From positions 124,001-188,000 of the forward strand of contig CAVRXM010000005.1 in the NCBI GenBank assembly GCA_963725085.1: a stretch of 64,000 bases of DNA, written 5' to 3'. The notes beneath the pieces were generated by a model. It was not told the DNA's origin. It was given only the letters and a program-made list of their open reading frames with translations, and did no database searches. This document shows positions 17,306 to 25,082 of this stretch, piece after piece (within the stretch, counting starts at the first letter, position 1; each line of letters opens with the position of its first letter). A program made the position numbers and the translations under genes. Source of the stretch: VRUE01 sp963725085. Its GTDB lineage: Bacteria; Actinomycetota; Thermoleophilia; Solirubrobacterales; 70-9.

Positions 17306-18419
17306 TCGTGAGCCTGAGGCCTGCACCGATTGCCTGCGCCGGTCCTGGCTCCTGGCCCGGCTCGCCCCGTACATCGAGAAGATCGCGACCGGGGCGCCGG
17401 GCTCGCGCTCGCCGGAACTGCTGCGGCTCTCGAATGTGGATCTCGTCGCCGCGGCGGGCCCGCAGGCCGGCGACCAGATGCTCGAGGAGGTGATGCGAAT
17501 CCCGGAGCGCCGGCTCTGGGACGACCTTCTCGCCGCGGAGTGTTGGGCGTGCTGCAGGCACGACCGGCTCTACCCGGTCGGGCTCGAGGACGCCGCCGAT
17601 GCCCCCTGGGCGCTGATCGGGCGCGGCGATTCCGAACTGCTGGCGCGGCTCGAGCCCGAGGCGGCCGTGACGGTCGTCGGCGCTCGCCGCGCCAGCTCCT
17701 ACGGCCGCGAGGTGGCTCGCGAGCTCGCCCGCGAGCTGGCCGGGGCCGGCGAGGTCATCGTCAGCGGCCTTGCCTTCGGGATCGACGCCTGCGCGCATCG
17801 GGGGGCGCTCGAAGGTGACGGCCTGACCGTCGCCGTCCTCGGCTGCGGGGCGGACGTCTCCTATCCCGCCGCGCACCGCTCGCTCTGGAGGCGGATCTCC
17901 GAGCTCGGTCTGGTCATCTCCGAGTTGCCGCCCGGCACCGGGGCCTGGCGCTGGAGCTTCCCGGCCCGAAACCGGATCATGGCGGCGCTGGCGGGAATGA
18001 CGGTCGTCGTCGAGGCGGCGGAGCGGTCGGGCTCGCTGATCACGGCCGACCTCGCCGCGGACCTCGGCCGCGACCTCGGCGCGGTGCCGGGGCCGGTCGG
18101 CTCGCGGCTCTCGGCCGGGCCCAACAACCTGCTCGCCGGCGGCGCCTGCGTCGTCCGCGACGCCCAGGATGTCCTCGATGCGATGCTCGGGCCGGGGGCA
18201 CGGCCTCTGGACCGCTTCGGCCCGCCGCTCGAGCCGGCGCTGGCCGAAGTGCTGGGAGCGGTGGAGCGGGGGGAGGAGACGTGCGATGCGGTCGCGGCCG
18301 CCCTCGACCTCAGCGGCGCCGAGACCGCCGCGGCCCTCGCCACGCTCGAGTCACGGGGCTACGTCACCTGCTCGCTCGTCGGGGTCTACCTGCGGACCAC
18401 GCTGAGAGCGCCCGAATAG
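17298..18419 (+). CDS. dprA: DNA-processing protein DprA
   Basis: 373 residues. The Rossmann-like core binds single-stranded DNA and loads RecA during transformation: TVVGARRASSYGREVARELA, SGLAFGIDACAHRGAL, LGCGADVSYPAAH, FPARNRIMAALAGMTVVVEA, GSLITADLAADLGRDLGAVPGP. A winged-helix-like C-terminus follows (about 310-370). The N-terminal 90 residues hold CTDCLRR at 9-12 and a CWACCRHD cluster, a cysteine pattern that could bind a metal. The GTG start overlaps comM. Confidence 0.93.
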   Translation: MSDREPEACTDCLRRSWLLARLAPYIEKIATGAPGSRSPELLRLSNVDLVAAAGPQAGDQMLEEVMRIPERRLWDDLLAAECWACCRHDRLYPVGLEDAADAPWALIGRGDSELLARLEPEAAVTVVGARRASSYGREVARELARELAGAGEVIVSGLAFGIDACAHRGALEGDGLTVAVLGCGADVSYPAAHRSLWRRISELGLVISELPPGTGAWRWSFPARNRIMAALAGMTVVVEAAERSGSLITADLAADLGRDLGAVPGPVGSRLSAGPNNLLAGGACVVRDAQDVLDAMLGPGARPLDRFGPPLEPALAEVLGAVERGEETCDAVAAALDLSGAETAAALATLESRGYVTCSLVGVYLRTTLRAPE

Positions 18420-18422
18420 GCT
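18417..18422 (+). promoter_or_regulatory. -10 box (TAGGCT) of thiD, leaderless arrangement
   Basis: TAGGCT is exactly 7 nt before GTG 18430, spanning the dprA stop. No Shine-Dalgarno is present, so a transcript beginning at the GTG is likely. Confidence 0.45.
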
Positions 18423-18429
18423 CCGGCGG

Positions 18430-19254
18430 GTGGTTAAGCCGATTCCCACGGTCCTCTCGATCGCCGGCTCGGACTCGGGCGGTGGCGCCGGGATCCAGGC
18501 CGACCTCAAGGCCTTCGCCCGCTGCGGCGTGCACGGGATGACCGCGATCACGGCGATCACCGCTCAGAACACGGTCGGGGTCGACGCCGTCGAGGCGGTC
18601 TCGCCGGAGCTGATCGTCGCCCAGGTGAGATCGGTCGCCGAGGACATCGGTGTCGACGCGGTCAAGATCGGGATGCTGGGGACGGCCGAGACCGTTCACG
18701 CGGTCGTCGAGGCTCTGGGCCTGATCGGCGACGCGCCGGTCGTGGTCGACCCGGTGATGGTCTCCGAGAGCGGCGCCGTCCTGCTCGACGATGACGCCCG
18801 CGAGGCGCTTCTCGGCGAGCTGCTGCCGCGGGCGAGCGTTGTCACCCCGAACCTCCCCGAGGCGCGGGCTCTGAGCGGCGAGGGTGAGGCGACCGCTCAG
18901 GAGGACCTGGCACGGGCGGTGCTGGCGCTGGGGCCCGAGGCGGTGGTCGTCACCGGCGGCCACAGCGATCGGGTCACCGATGTCTTCTTCGACGGCCGCG
19001 AGATGGTCACGATCGACGGCGAGCGCTACCCCGACGGGGCCTCGCATGGCTCGGGCTGCACCCACTCCTCGGCGCTCGCGTCAGGCCTTGCCCTCGGCGA
19101 GACGCCGCTGCAGGCGGCAAGGCGCGCCCGCGAGGTCGCGTCCTCCGCGGTCGCCGCGGGACTGCGGGGCATCGGACGGGGCCCGGGACCGGTCGACGTC
19201 TTCGACCTGACGGGCCCAGGCGCCGCCGGGCATCGTCCTCGGTCCCCCCGATAG
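18430..19254 (+). CDS. thiD: hydroxymethylpyrimidine/phosphomethylpyrimidine kinase
   Basis: 274 residues. ThiD phosphorylates HMP and HMP-P in thiamine synthesis. Ribokinase-fold motifs: SIAGSDSGGGAGIQADLKAF, TAITAQNTVGV, DPVMVSESGAVLL, PNLPEARALSG and the anion-hole GSGCTHSSALASGLALG. About 10 residues longer than typical at the C-terminus. No other thiamine gene and no TPP riboswitch is seen beside it. Confidence 0.93.
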   Translation: MVKPIPTVLSIAGSDSGGGAGIQADLKAFARCGVHGMTAITAITAQNTVGVDAVEAVSPELIVAQVRSVAEDIGVDAVKIGMLGTAETVHAVVEALGLIGDAPVVVDPVMVSESGAVLLDDDAREALLGELLPRASVVTPNLPEARALSGEGEATAQEDLARAVLALGPEAVVVTGGHSDRVTDVFFDGREMVTIDGERYPDGASHGSGCTHSSALASGLALGETPLQAARRAREVASSAVAAGLRGIGRGPGPVDVFDLTGPGAAGHRPRSPR

Positions 19255-19284
19255 GCGCATATGCCGGCCTCCCTGCGTCCTTGC

Positions 19285-19314
19285 CTGACGGCGCCTGAAC
19301 CTCGTCAGTAGATT
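19285..19314 (+). promoter_or_regulatory. ilvD promoter (CTGACG-18-TAGATT)
   Basis: CTGACG at 19285-19290 and TAGATT at 19309-19314 are 18 nt apart; the -10 ends 6 nt before ATG 19321. No ribosome-binding site intervenes, so the mRNA is probably leaderless. Confidence 0.5.
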
Positions 19315-19320
19315 GGCCCC

Positions 19321-21015
19321 ATGAGCTCCAACGGCAAGACCGCAACCAGCCTGCCCCGCCCGCGTTCGAGCGTCGTCTTCGACGGGCCCGATCGCGCCCA
19401 CTCGCGCGCCTACATGAAGGGAATCGGGTTCGACGACGACGCCCTCAGCCGGCCGACGATCGGGATCGCCAACACCTGGACCGAGGCGATGCCCTGCAAC
19501 TTCCACCTGCGCGGCCTCGCCGAGCACGTCAAAGAGGGGGTCCGCGCCGCCGGCGGGACGCCGATGGAGTTCAACACGGTCGCCGTCTCCGACGGGGTGA
19601 CGATGGGGACCCAGGGGATGAAGGCCTCGCTCGTCAGCCGCGAGGTGATCGCTGACTCGATCGAGCTGATGGCGCGTGGCTACCAGTTCGACGCGATCGT
19701 CGCCCTCTGCGCCTGCGACAAGACGATCCCCGGCTGCGCGATGGCGCTCGCCCGGCTCGACATCCCGTCGGTCGTCCTCTACGGCGGCTCGATCGCCCCC
19801 GGCCACTGGCATGGCCGCGACGTCACGATCCTCGACATCTTCGAGGCGATCGGCGCCCACAACAGCGGCGACCTGACCGACGAGGAACTGAACGAGCTCG
19901 AGGGGGTCGCCAGCCCCGGCGCCGGGGCCTGCGGCGGCCAGTTCACGGCCAACACGATGGCCTGTGCCTTCGAGGCGCTCGGCGTCAGCGCCGGCGGCTC
20001 GGCGATGGTGCCGGCCGAAGACGAGGAGAAGGGGTCGGTCGCCGAGCGGATCGGCGAGCTGGTGATGAAGGTGCTGGTCGACGACATCCGGCCGAGCAAG
20101 ATCATCACCCGCGACTCGCTCGAGAACGCGATCGCCTGCGTCTGCGCATCGGGCGGCTCGACCAACGGCGTCCTGCACCTGATCGCCCTTGCCCACGAGC
20201 TCGATATCGAGCTCTCGATCGACGATTTCGAGCGGATCTCGCGTGCGACCCCGCTGCTCGCCGACCTCAAGCCCGGCGGCCGGTTCGTCGCCACCGACCT
20301 CTACGCCGCCGGGGGCGTCCCGGTCCTGCTCAGCAGGCTCGCCGAGGCCGGCGCACTTCACACCGATGCCCTGACCGTGACCGGACAGACGATCGGCGAG
20401 GTCGCCGACGCGGCCACCGAGGCCCCCGGCCAGGAGGTCGTCCGCCCGCTCGACGATCCGCTCAAGACAGAAGGCGGCCTGGCGATCCTCAAGGGGAACC
20501 TCGCCCCCGAAGGGGCGGTGGTCAAGCTCGCCGGGACCGAGCGCACCCAGCAGACCGGCCCGGCCCGGGTCTTCGAATCCGAGGAGGAATGCTTCCGCGC
20601 GGTCAAGGAACAGAAGATCAAACCCGGCGACATCGTCGTCATCCGCAACGAGGGCCCGGCCGGGGGGCCGGGGATGCGGGAGATGCTCCAGGTCACGGCG
20701 GCGATCGTCGGCGAGGGCCTCGGCGAGAGCGTCGCGATGGTCACCGACGGCCGCTTCTCCGGCGCCACCCGCGGCCTGATGATCGGCCACGTCGCCCCCG
20801 AGGCCGCAAAGGGCGGCCCGATCGCCGCGATCGCCGAGGGGGACACGATCACCGTCGACATCGACGCCCGCAGGCTCGAGATCGACCTCGACGAGGAGAC
20901 GATCGCGTCCCGGGTCGCCGCCTACGACCCGCCGCCGTCGCCGTTCGGGACCGGGGTGATGTCGAAGTACGCGGCGACCGTCAGCTCAGCGGCAGCCGGC
21001 GCGATCACCCTCTGA
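19321..21015 (+). CDS. ilvD: dihydroxy-acid dehydratase
   Basis: 564 residues. IlvD is an Fe-S dehydratase acting in valine, isoleucine and leucine synthesis. The cluster-binding cysteines lie in CACDKTIPGCAMALARLD and GAGACGGQFTANTMACAFEA; AVSDGVTMGTQGMKASLVSR and VTDGRFSGATRGLMIGHVAPEA are further family blocks. ATG 19321 follows a -10 box directly. It stands alone: no other ilv gene is nearby. Confidence 0.96.
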   Translation: MSSNGKTATSLPRPRSSVVFDGPDRAHSRAYMKGIGFDDDALSRPTIGIANTWTEAMPCNFHLRGLAEHVKEGVRAAGGTPMEFNTVAVSDGVTMGTQGMKASLVSREVIADSIELMARGYQFDAIVALCACDKTIPGCAMALARLDIPSVVLYGGSIAPGHWHGRDVTILDIFEAIGAHNSGDLTDEELNELEGVASPGAGACGGQFTANTMACAFEALGVSAGGSAMVPAEDEEKGSVAERIGELVMKVLVDDIRPSKIITRDSLENAIACVCASGGSTNGVLHLIALAHELDIELSIDDFERISRATPLLADLKPGGRFVATDLYAAGGVPVLLSRLAEAGALHTDALTVTGQTIGEVADAATEAPGQEVVRPLDDPLKTEGGLAILKGNLAPEGAVVKLAGTERTQQTGPARVFESEEECFRAVKEQKIKPGDIVVIRNEGPAGGPGMREMLQVTAAIVGEGLGESVAMVTDGRFSGATRGLMIGHVAPEAAKGGPIAAIAEGDTITVDIDARRLEIDLDEETIASRVAAYDPPPSPFGTGVMSKYAATVSSAAAGAITL

Positions 21016-21066
21016 TCCGCTTCCGGGCCGGCGATCTGTCACTGCGCGCGTTCTGTCCACTGCGCG

Positions 21067-21354
21067 CTATGAGACCGAGCGCTGGGCCTTGACCTCGCAG
21101 AGGTCGACGGAAGCCCGAGCGCCAGGCGTCGCCGACGCATCCATCTGCTCGAAAACCGCGCTGGCGTCGCGCATCTTCTCCTCGGTCTCGAAGTACCCGA
21201 CGAATAGGGCGGTCCCCTGCGACTCGTCGAATAGCAGCTCAAATCCGGTTGCGTCGACGCCGGGGGGTGGTCCCTCTTCACTTTCGACCTGGGAAACGAT
21301 TTCCGAGATCCGCTCGGCGGTCACGTCGGTGAACCTCACCACACGTGCGTGCAT
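21067..21354 (-). CDS. small ABM-like (dimeric alpha/beta barrel) hypothetical protein
   Basis: 95 residues, MHARVVRFTDVTAERISEIV ... ALFVGYFETEEKMRDASAVF. The pattern strand-helix-strand with F-D-E..G-x-A-L-F-V-G-Y is that of antibiotic-biosynthesis-monooxygenase-like or EthD-like small proteins, but no catalytic residue can be assigned. AAGGAGG lies 6 nt before ATG 21354, a strong ribosome-binding site. Probably a lone gene. Confidence 0.6.
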   Translation of the reverse strand: MHARVVRFTDVTAERISEIVSQVESEEGPPPGVDATGFELLFDESQGTALFVGYFETEEKMRDASAVFEQMDASATPGARASVDLCEVKAQRSVS

Positions 21355-21440
21355 GCGCTCCTCCTTGGGTCAGACTGGTTGCAGCAACCCTACGCCCCCG
21401 CTCGTCGCCGAGTGACGCGCAGGGCCGCACTCGAACCGCC

Positions 21441-22157
21441 CTACGCGTAGCCCATCCGTTCCAGCACCGGGATCTCGCGGATCTGGGGCGGCTGGAGATG
21501 GTCCCAGAGGATCCCGCGCGGGCGGTCGTACTGGCTGTCGACCTCGATCACCGCCCGCGGGGTGGCGATCATGTCGACCGGCAGGTCGTGCGCGGTCATC
21601 ATCAGGTGCCGGCGGACGATCTGCATCGGGTGGACCGTGGTGGCGACGATCGTGTGGGCGTCGATCTTGCCGGCGTCGATCAGGATCCCGTACTCGAGGT
21701 CGGAGTAACCGCCCCCTTTCCCGACCCGGGCGCCGCTCAGGTTCACCCCGACCGAGCCGCAGAGGACGAAGTCGACCTCCGGCAGGTCGTCGAGGGCGAC
21801 CACGCGCCCGTGCTTGAGAGCGCCCTTGATCGTCGCCGCCTCTTTCAGCGCGTCCTTCGAGAGCCGTTTCGGTTCGAGGACGCGGAACGGGTGCGGGTCG
21901 CGCAGCCTCGGCACGGCCATGATCACCGTCTTGCCTTCCTCCAGGGCCCTCCTGCGGGCGTGGGTCTGGGGGGAATCGGGATTGGCCTTGATTGCCTGGG
22001 CGCGCTTCCAGAGCCTGTGCCCGGCGAGCTTCTCGGCCGCCATCCTCGCTCCGGCGAAGTTCGGGATCCGGCCCTCGGCGCCGGGAAACCGGGACACGCC
22101 CTCGCGTTCCATCGCCTGCCAGATCTCCTTGCGGACAGAGTCCTTCGAGGGGGCCAC
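21441..22157 (-). CDS. 5-formyltetrahydrofolate cyclo-ligase family protein
   Basis: 238 residues. The start SVRKEIWQAME and the block GARVGKGGGYSDLEYGIL correspond to the cyclo-ligase fold (usual G-x-G-x-G-Y-Y-D), here with S-D in place of Y-D, and a long middle KTVIMAVPRLRDPHPFRVLE. This variant branch is widespread and its members are often annotated as MTHFS-like, with substrate unproven. GTG 22157 is used; no strong ribosome-binding site is seen. Confidence 0.75.
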   Translation of the reverse strand: MAPSKDSVRKEIWQAMEREGVSRFPGAEGRIPNFAGARMAAEKLAGHRLWKRAQAIKANPDSPQTHARRRALEEGKTVIMAVPRLRDPHPFRVLEPKRLSKDALKEAATIKGALKHGRVVALDDLPEVDFVLCGSVGVNLSGARVGKGGGYSDLEYGILIDAGKIDAHTIVATTVHPMQIVRRHLMMTAHDLPVDMIATPRAVIEVDSQYDRPRGILWDHLQPPQIREIPVLERMGYA

Positions 22158-22300
22158 CCGGCAAACATATCTGTCGGGAAACCCGGATCGCCGCAGCCGG
22201 AATTGCAGGGATGCACCACCATACGGCCGAAAGTAGGCCTGCCCGGCCGCCTAAACTCCTGTGGTCGGCGTGTGGATGTCCAAGCCTGGAATCGAGCAAG

Positions 22301-23335
22301 TTGGGACTTAAGACGAAAATCGGAATCGTCACCGGGGTCTTCGTCCTCGGCCTCTGCGCGATCGCCTATGCCTACGATCGCTCGCAGGACGAGAAGATCG
22401 CCGACGGAGTGACGATCGGCGGCGTCGACGTCGGCGGCCTCAATGCGGAAGAAGCCGAAAGGAAGGTCCGCCGCCACCTGCTGGCGCCGCTCAAGCACTC
22501 GCTCAAGGTCGGCTACGAAGGCAAGAGCTGGAAGCTCGAGGGCAGGAAGCTGAAGGTCCACGCCGACCTCGAAGCCTCGGTCCAGCAGGCCCTCGACGCA
22601 AGCCGCGAAGGCGGTCTCCCGGGGCGCGTGATCCGCTACCTCACCGGTGGCGAAGTCGACAAGCACGTCTCGGCGGACGTGAGCTACTCGCAGCCGGCGG
22701 TCAACCGCTTCGTCCGCCACGTGGCGAGCGAAGTCGACCGCGAGCCCCAGGACGCCGGGGTCGAAGCGAGCGGCGAAAGCGTCGCCATCGCGCCGGCGGT
22801 ATACGGGCGAAAGCTCCGCGACGACCTGCTCACGAAACAGCTCGACAACGCGGTCCTCAACGCCAACGCCGACCACGCGATCACGGCCCGGACCCACTCG
22901 GAGAAGCCGGACGTGGTCGGCGACGAAGTCGCCGCGAAGTACCCGAGCTACCTGACCCTCGACCGCTCGACCTTCACCCTGCGACTCTGGAAGCACCTGA
23001 AGCTGGCCAAGACCTACACCGTCGCGGTCGGGATGGAAGGGCTGGAAACGCCCGAAGGCCTCTACGCGATCCAGGAAAAGGAAGAAGAACCCGTCTGGCA
23101 CGTGCCGGAATCGGCCTGGGCCGGGAGCCTCGCCGGCGAGGACATTCCGCCCGGTCCCGAAAACCCGATCAAGGCGCGCTGGATGGGGATCTTCGAAGGC
23201 GCCGGGATCCACGGCACCGAAGAGACCTGGTCGCTCGGGCAGGCAGCCTCGCACGGATGCGTGCGGATGGCGATCCCGGACGTGATCGAACTCTACGATC
23301 AGGTCGAAGTCGGGACCCCGATTTACATCGGCTGA
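22301..23335 (+). CDS. L,D-transpeptidase (YkuD) with peptidoglycan-binding domain
   Basis: 344 residues with an N-terminal membrane anchor (KIGIVTGVFVLGLCAIAYAY), a peptidoglycan-binding-4-type region (VTIGGVDVGGLNAEEAERKV) and a YkuD domain ending in IHGTEETWSLGQAASHGCVRM, where His318 and Cys320 are the catalytic pair. It forms 3-3 cross-links in the cell wall. TTG 22301 is the only start near the anchor. A short frame from GTG 22261 ends in TAA 22309-22311, overlapping it in another frame. Glutamate is encoded mostly by GAA, unlike neighbouring housekeeping genes, which use GAG. Confidence 0.88.
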   Translation: MGLKTKIGIVTGVFVLGLCAIAYAYDRSQDEKIADGVTIGGVDVGGLNAEEAERKVRRHLLAPLKHSLKVGYEGKSWKLEGRKLKVHADLEASVQQALDASREGGLPGRVIRYLTGGEVDKHVSADVSYSQPAVNRFVRHVASEVDREPQDAGVEASGESVAIAPAVYGRKLRDDLLTKQLDNAVLNANADHAITARTHSEKPDVVGDEVAAKYPSYLTLDRSTFTLRLWKHLKLAKTYTVAVGMEGLETPEGLYAIQEKEEEPVWHVPESAWAGSLAGEDIPPGPENPIKARWMGIFEGAGIHGTEETWSLGQAASHGCVRMAIPDVIELYDQVEVGTPIYIG

Positions 23336-23371
23336 CGCAGGCGCGCGCCGCGCCGCGGCGAACTTAGGCAG

Positions 23372-24259
23372 ATGGACTGGGACGAGGCGCTGACCGGGTT
23401 CGATCGAGACGCCCGGGGGCGCAGCGTCGCCGAGCGGACCCGCCGCGCCTACGGCGTCGATCTGGGTCAGTTCGCCGAGTGGGCGCGGGGGAGGGGGCTC
23501 GAGCCCGCCGCCGTCCGCCACCGCGATGTCCGCCACTACGCGGCCGGGCTCTCGCAGGCCGGCTCGGCGCCGGCGACGGTGGCCCGAAAGCTCGCCGCGA
23601 TCCGCGGCCTCTTCGATTTCCTCGTCCGCACCGAGCGGATCGGGCAGAACCCGGCCGACCTCGTCTCGAGCCCGAAGCGCGACCAGAAGCTGCCGCAGGT
23701 GATGACCGGCGAGCAGGTGAGGACCCTGCTCGAGCGGATCCCGGCGACGACGCCGCTCGAGCTCCGCGACCGGGCGATGCTCGAGCTCGCCTACTCGTGC
23801 GGCCTGCGCTGCGAGGAGATCGTCACCCTCGACCTCGGTGCCTTCGATTACGAGACCGAGCAGCTGCGGGTGCTCGGCAAGGGGTCGAAGGAGCGGCTGC
23901 TGCCGGTCGGAGAGCCGGCGCAGCGGGCCCTCAACGGCTATCTCGACCGGGGCCGCGGAGCGCTGTCCGCCGACAGCCGCGAGCGCGCCCTTTTTCTGTC
24001 CAAGAGCGGCCGTCGCCTCTCCAATTCCGACGTCACCCGCAGGCTCGGGCTCTGGGTCCGGGAGGCCGCCCTGGCCGGCGGCGTCTCGCCGCACTCGCTC
24101 CGCCACAGCTTCGCGACGCACCTGCTCGAAGGCGGCGCCGACCTGCGCACGATCCAGGAGCTGCTGGGCCATTCATCGATCTCGACGACCCAGATCTACA
24201 CCCGCGTCGACGCCGCCCGGCTGCGGGATGCTTACCTTGCAACCCATCCCCGCGCCTAA
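23372..24259 (+). CDS. tyrosine recombinase XerC/XerD-type
   Basis: 295 residues with SAM-like N-terminal domain (about 1-90) and a complete catalytic set: Arg146 (CGLRCEE), Lys170 (GKGSKER), His241-x-x-Arg244 (HSLRHSFATHLLEGG), His267 (LLGHSSISTTQIY) and Tyr276. Such enzymes resolve chromosome dimers at dif. The length and the location before a WhiG-type sigma gene, as in Streptomyces, fit the housekeeping Xer and not a phage integrase. Confidence 0.92.
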   Translation: MDWDEALTGFDRDARGRSVAERTRRAYGVDLGQFAEWARGRGLEPAAVRHRDVRHYAAGLSQAGSAPATVARKLAAIRGLFDFLVRTERIGQNPADLVSSPKRDQKLPQVMTGEQVRTLLERIPATTPLELRDRAMLELAYSCGLRCEEIVTLDLGAFDYETEQLRVLGKGSKERLLPVGEPAQRALNGYLDRGRGALSADSRERALFLSKSGRRLSNSDVTRRLGLWVREAALAGGVSPHSLRHSFATHLLEGGADLRTIQELLGHSSISTTQIYTRVDAARLRDAYLATHPRA

Positions 24260-24298
24260 TGGTCCTTGCTATCGCCCGTAGAATGGCGTTGGAAGGCC

Positions 24299-25072
24299 AT
24301 GGAAACGGGCGTTAAAGAGGTGGAGCTGCGCGACCTGTGGCGCCGCTACAAGGAGGAGAACGACCAGTCCGCGCGAGAGCGCCTCGTGGTCGCCTACTCG
24401 CCGATGGTCAAATTCGTCGCCGGCCGCCTCGGGGCCGGCCTCCCGTCCCACGTCGATGACGCCGACCTCATCTCCTATGGCCTTCTCGGCCTGATCGGCG
24501 CGATCGAGCGCTTCGAGCCGGAGCGGGGGATCAAGTTCGAGACCTTCGCGATGACCCGGATCCGCGGCGCGATCATCGACGAGCTGCGCTCGCTCGACTG
24601 GGTGCCGCGCTCGGTCCGGGCCCGTGCCCGCGAAATCGAGGCTGCCCAGAACAAGCTCGAGCACGAGCTGCAGCGCGCTCCGTCCGAGGCCGAGCTCGCC
24701 GGGGAGCTCGGGATCAGCGAGGAGATGCTGCAGAGCTCGCTACTGGAAATCGCGAACTCCTCGGTCTACGCGCTCGACGAGCTCTGGAGCGTCTCCGATG
24801 CCTCCGGGGACCAGGTCTCGCTGCTCGACACGATCTCCGACCCGCGCGCCGACGACCCCCAGGAGTCGCTCGCCAGCAACGAGATCAAGGACCGGCTGAC
24901 CGAGGCGATCGCATCGCTTCCCGAGCGCGAGCAGCTCGTCGTCGCCCTCTACTACTACGAGGGCCTGACCCTGCGCGAGATCGGCGAGGTCCTGGGCGTC
25001 ACCGAGTCGCGGGTCTCGCAGCTGCACACCAAGGCGGTTATGCGGTTGAAGTCGGCTCTGCAGCCGGTGTAG
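24299..25072 (+). CDS. RNA polymerase sigma factor, FliA/WhiG type
   Basis: 257 residues with sigma region 2 (VDDADLISYGLLGLIGAIERFEPERGIKFETFA), region 3 (SVRARAREIEAAQNKLEHEL) and region 4 (LPEREQLVVALYYYEGLTLREIGEVLGVTESRVSQLHTKA). In actinobacteria this family (WhiG, or FliA in motile genera) controls sporulation or flagellar genes; none of these is in the window. ATG 24299 has GGAAGG just upstream. The xer-whiG neighbourhood matches Streptomyces. Confidence 0.92.
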   Translation: METGVKEVELRDLWRRYKEENDQSARERLVVAYSPMVKFVAGRLGAGLPSHVDDADLISYGLLGLIGAIERFEPERGIKFETFAMTRIRGAIIDELRSLDWVPRSVRARAREIEAAQNKLEHELQRAPSEAELAGELGISEEMLQSSLLEIANSSVYALDELWSVSDASGDQVSLLDTISDPRADDPQESLASNEIKDRLTEAIASLPEREQLVVALYYYEGLTLREIGEVLGVTESRVSQLHTKAVMRLKSALQPV

Positions 25073-25075
25073 GTT
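25046..25075 (+). promoter_or_regulatory. promoter of the EF-G-like gene (TTGAAG-18-TAGGTT)
   Basis: TTGAAG (25046-25051) and TAGGTT (25070-25075), 18 nt apart, lie in the 3' end of the sigma gene; the -10 ends 7 nt before GTG 25083. No ribosome-binding site, so probably leaderless. Confidence 0.5.
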
Positions 25076-25082
25076 CCATTGC

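Noticed and set aside
23372..24259. Xer-type recombinase as the integrase of the tRNA-Gly cassettes
   Set aside because: Length, motifs and xer-sigma synteny indicate the housekeeping recombinase; it lies 9 kb outside the cassette zone.
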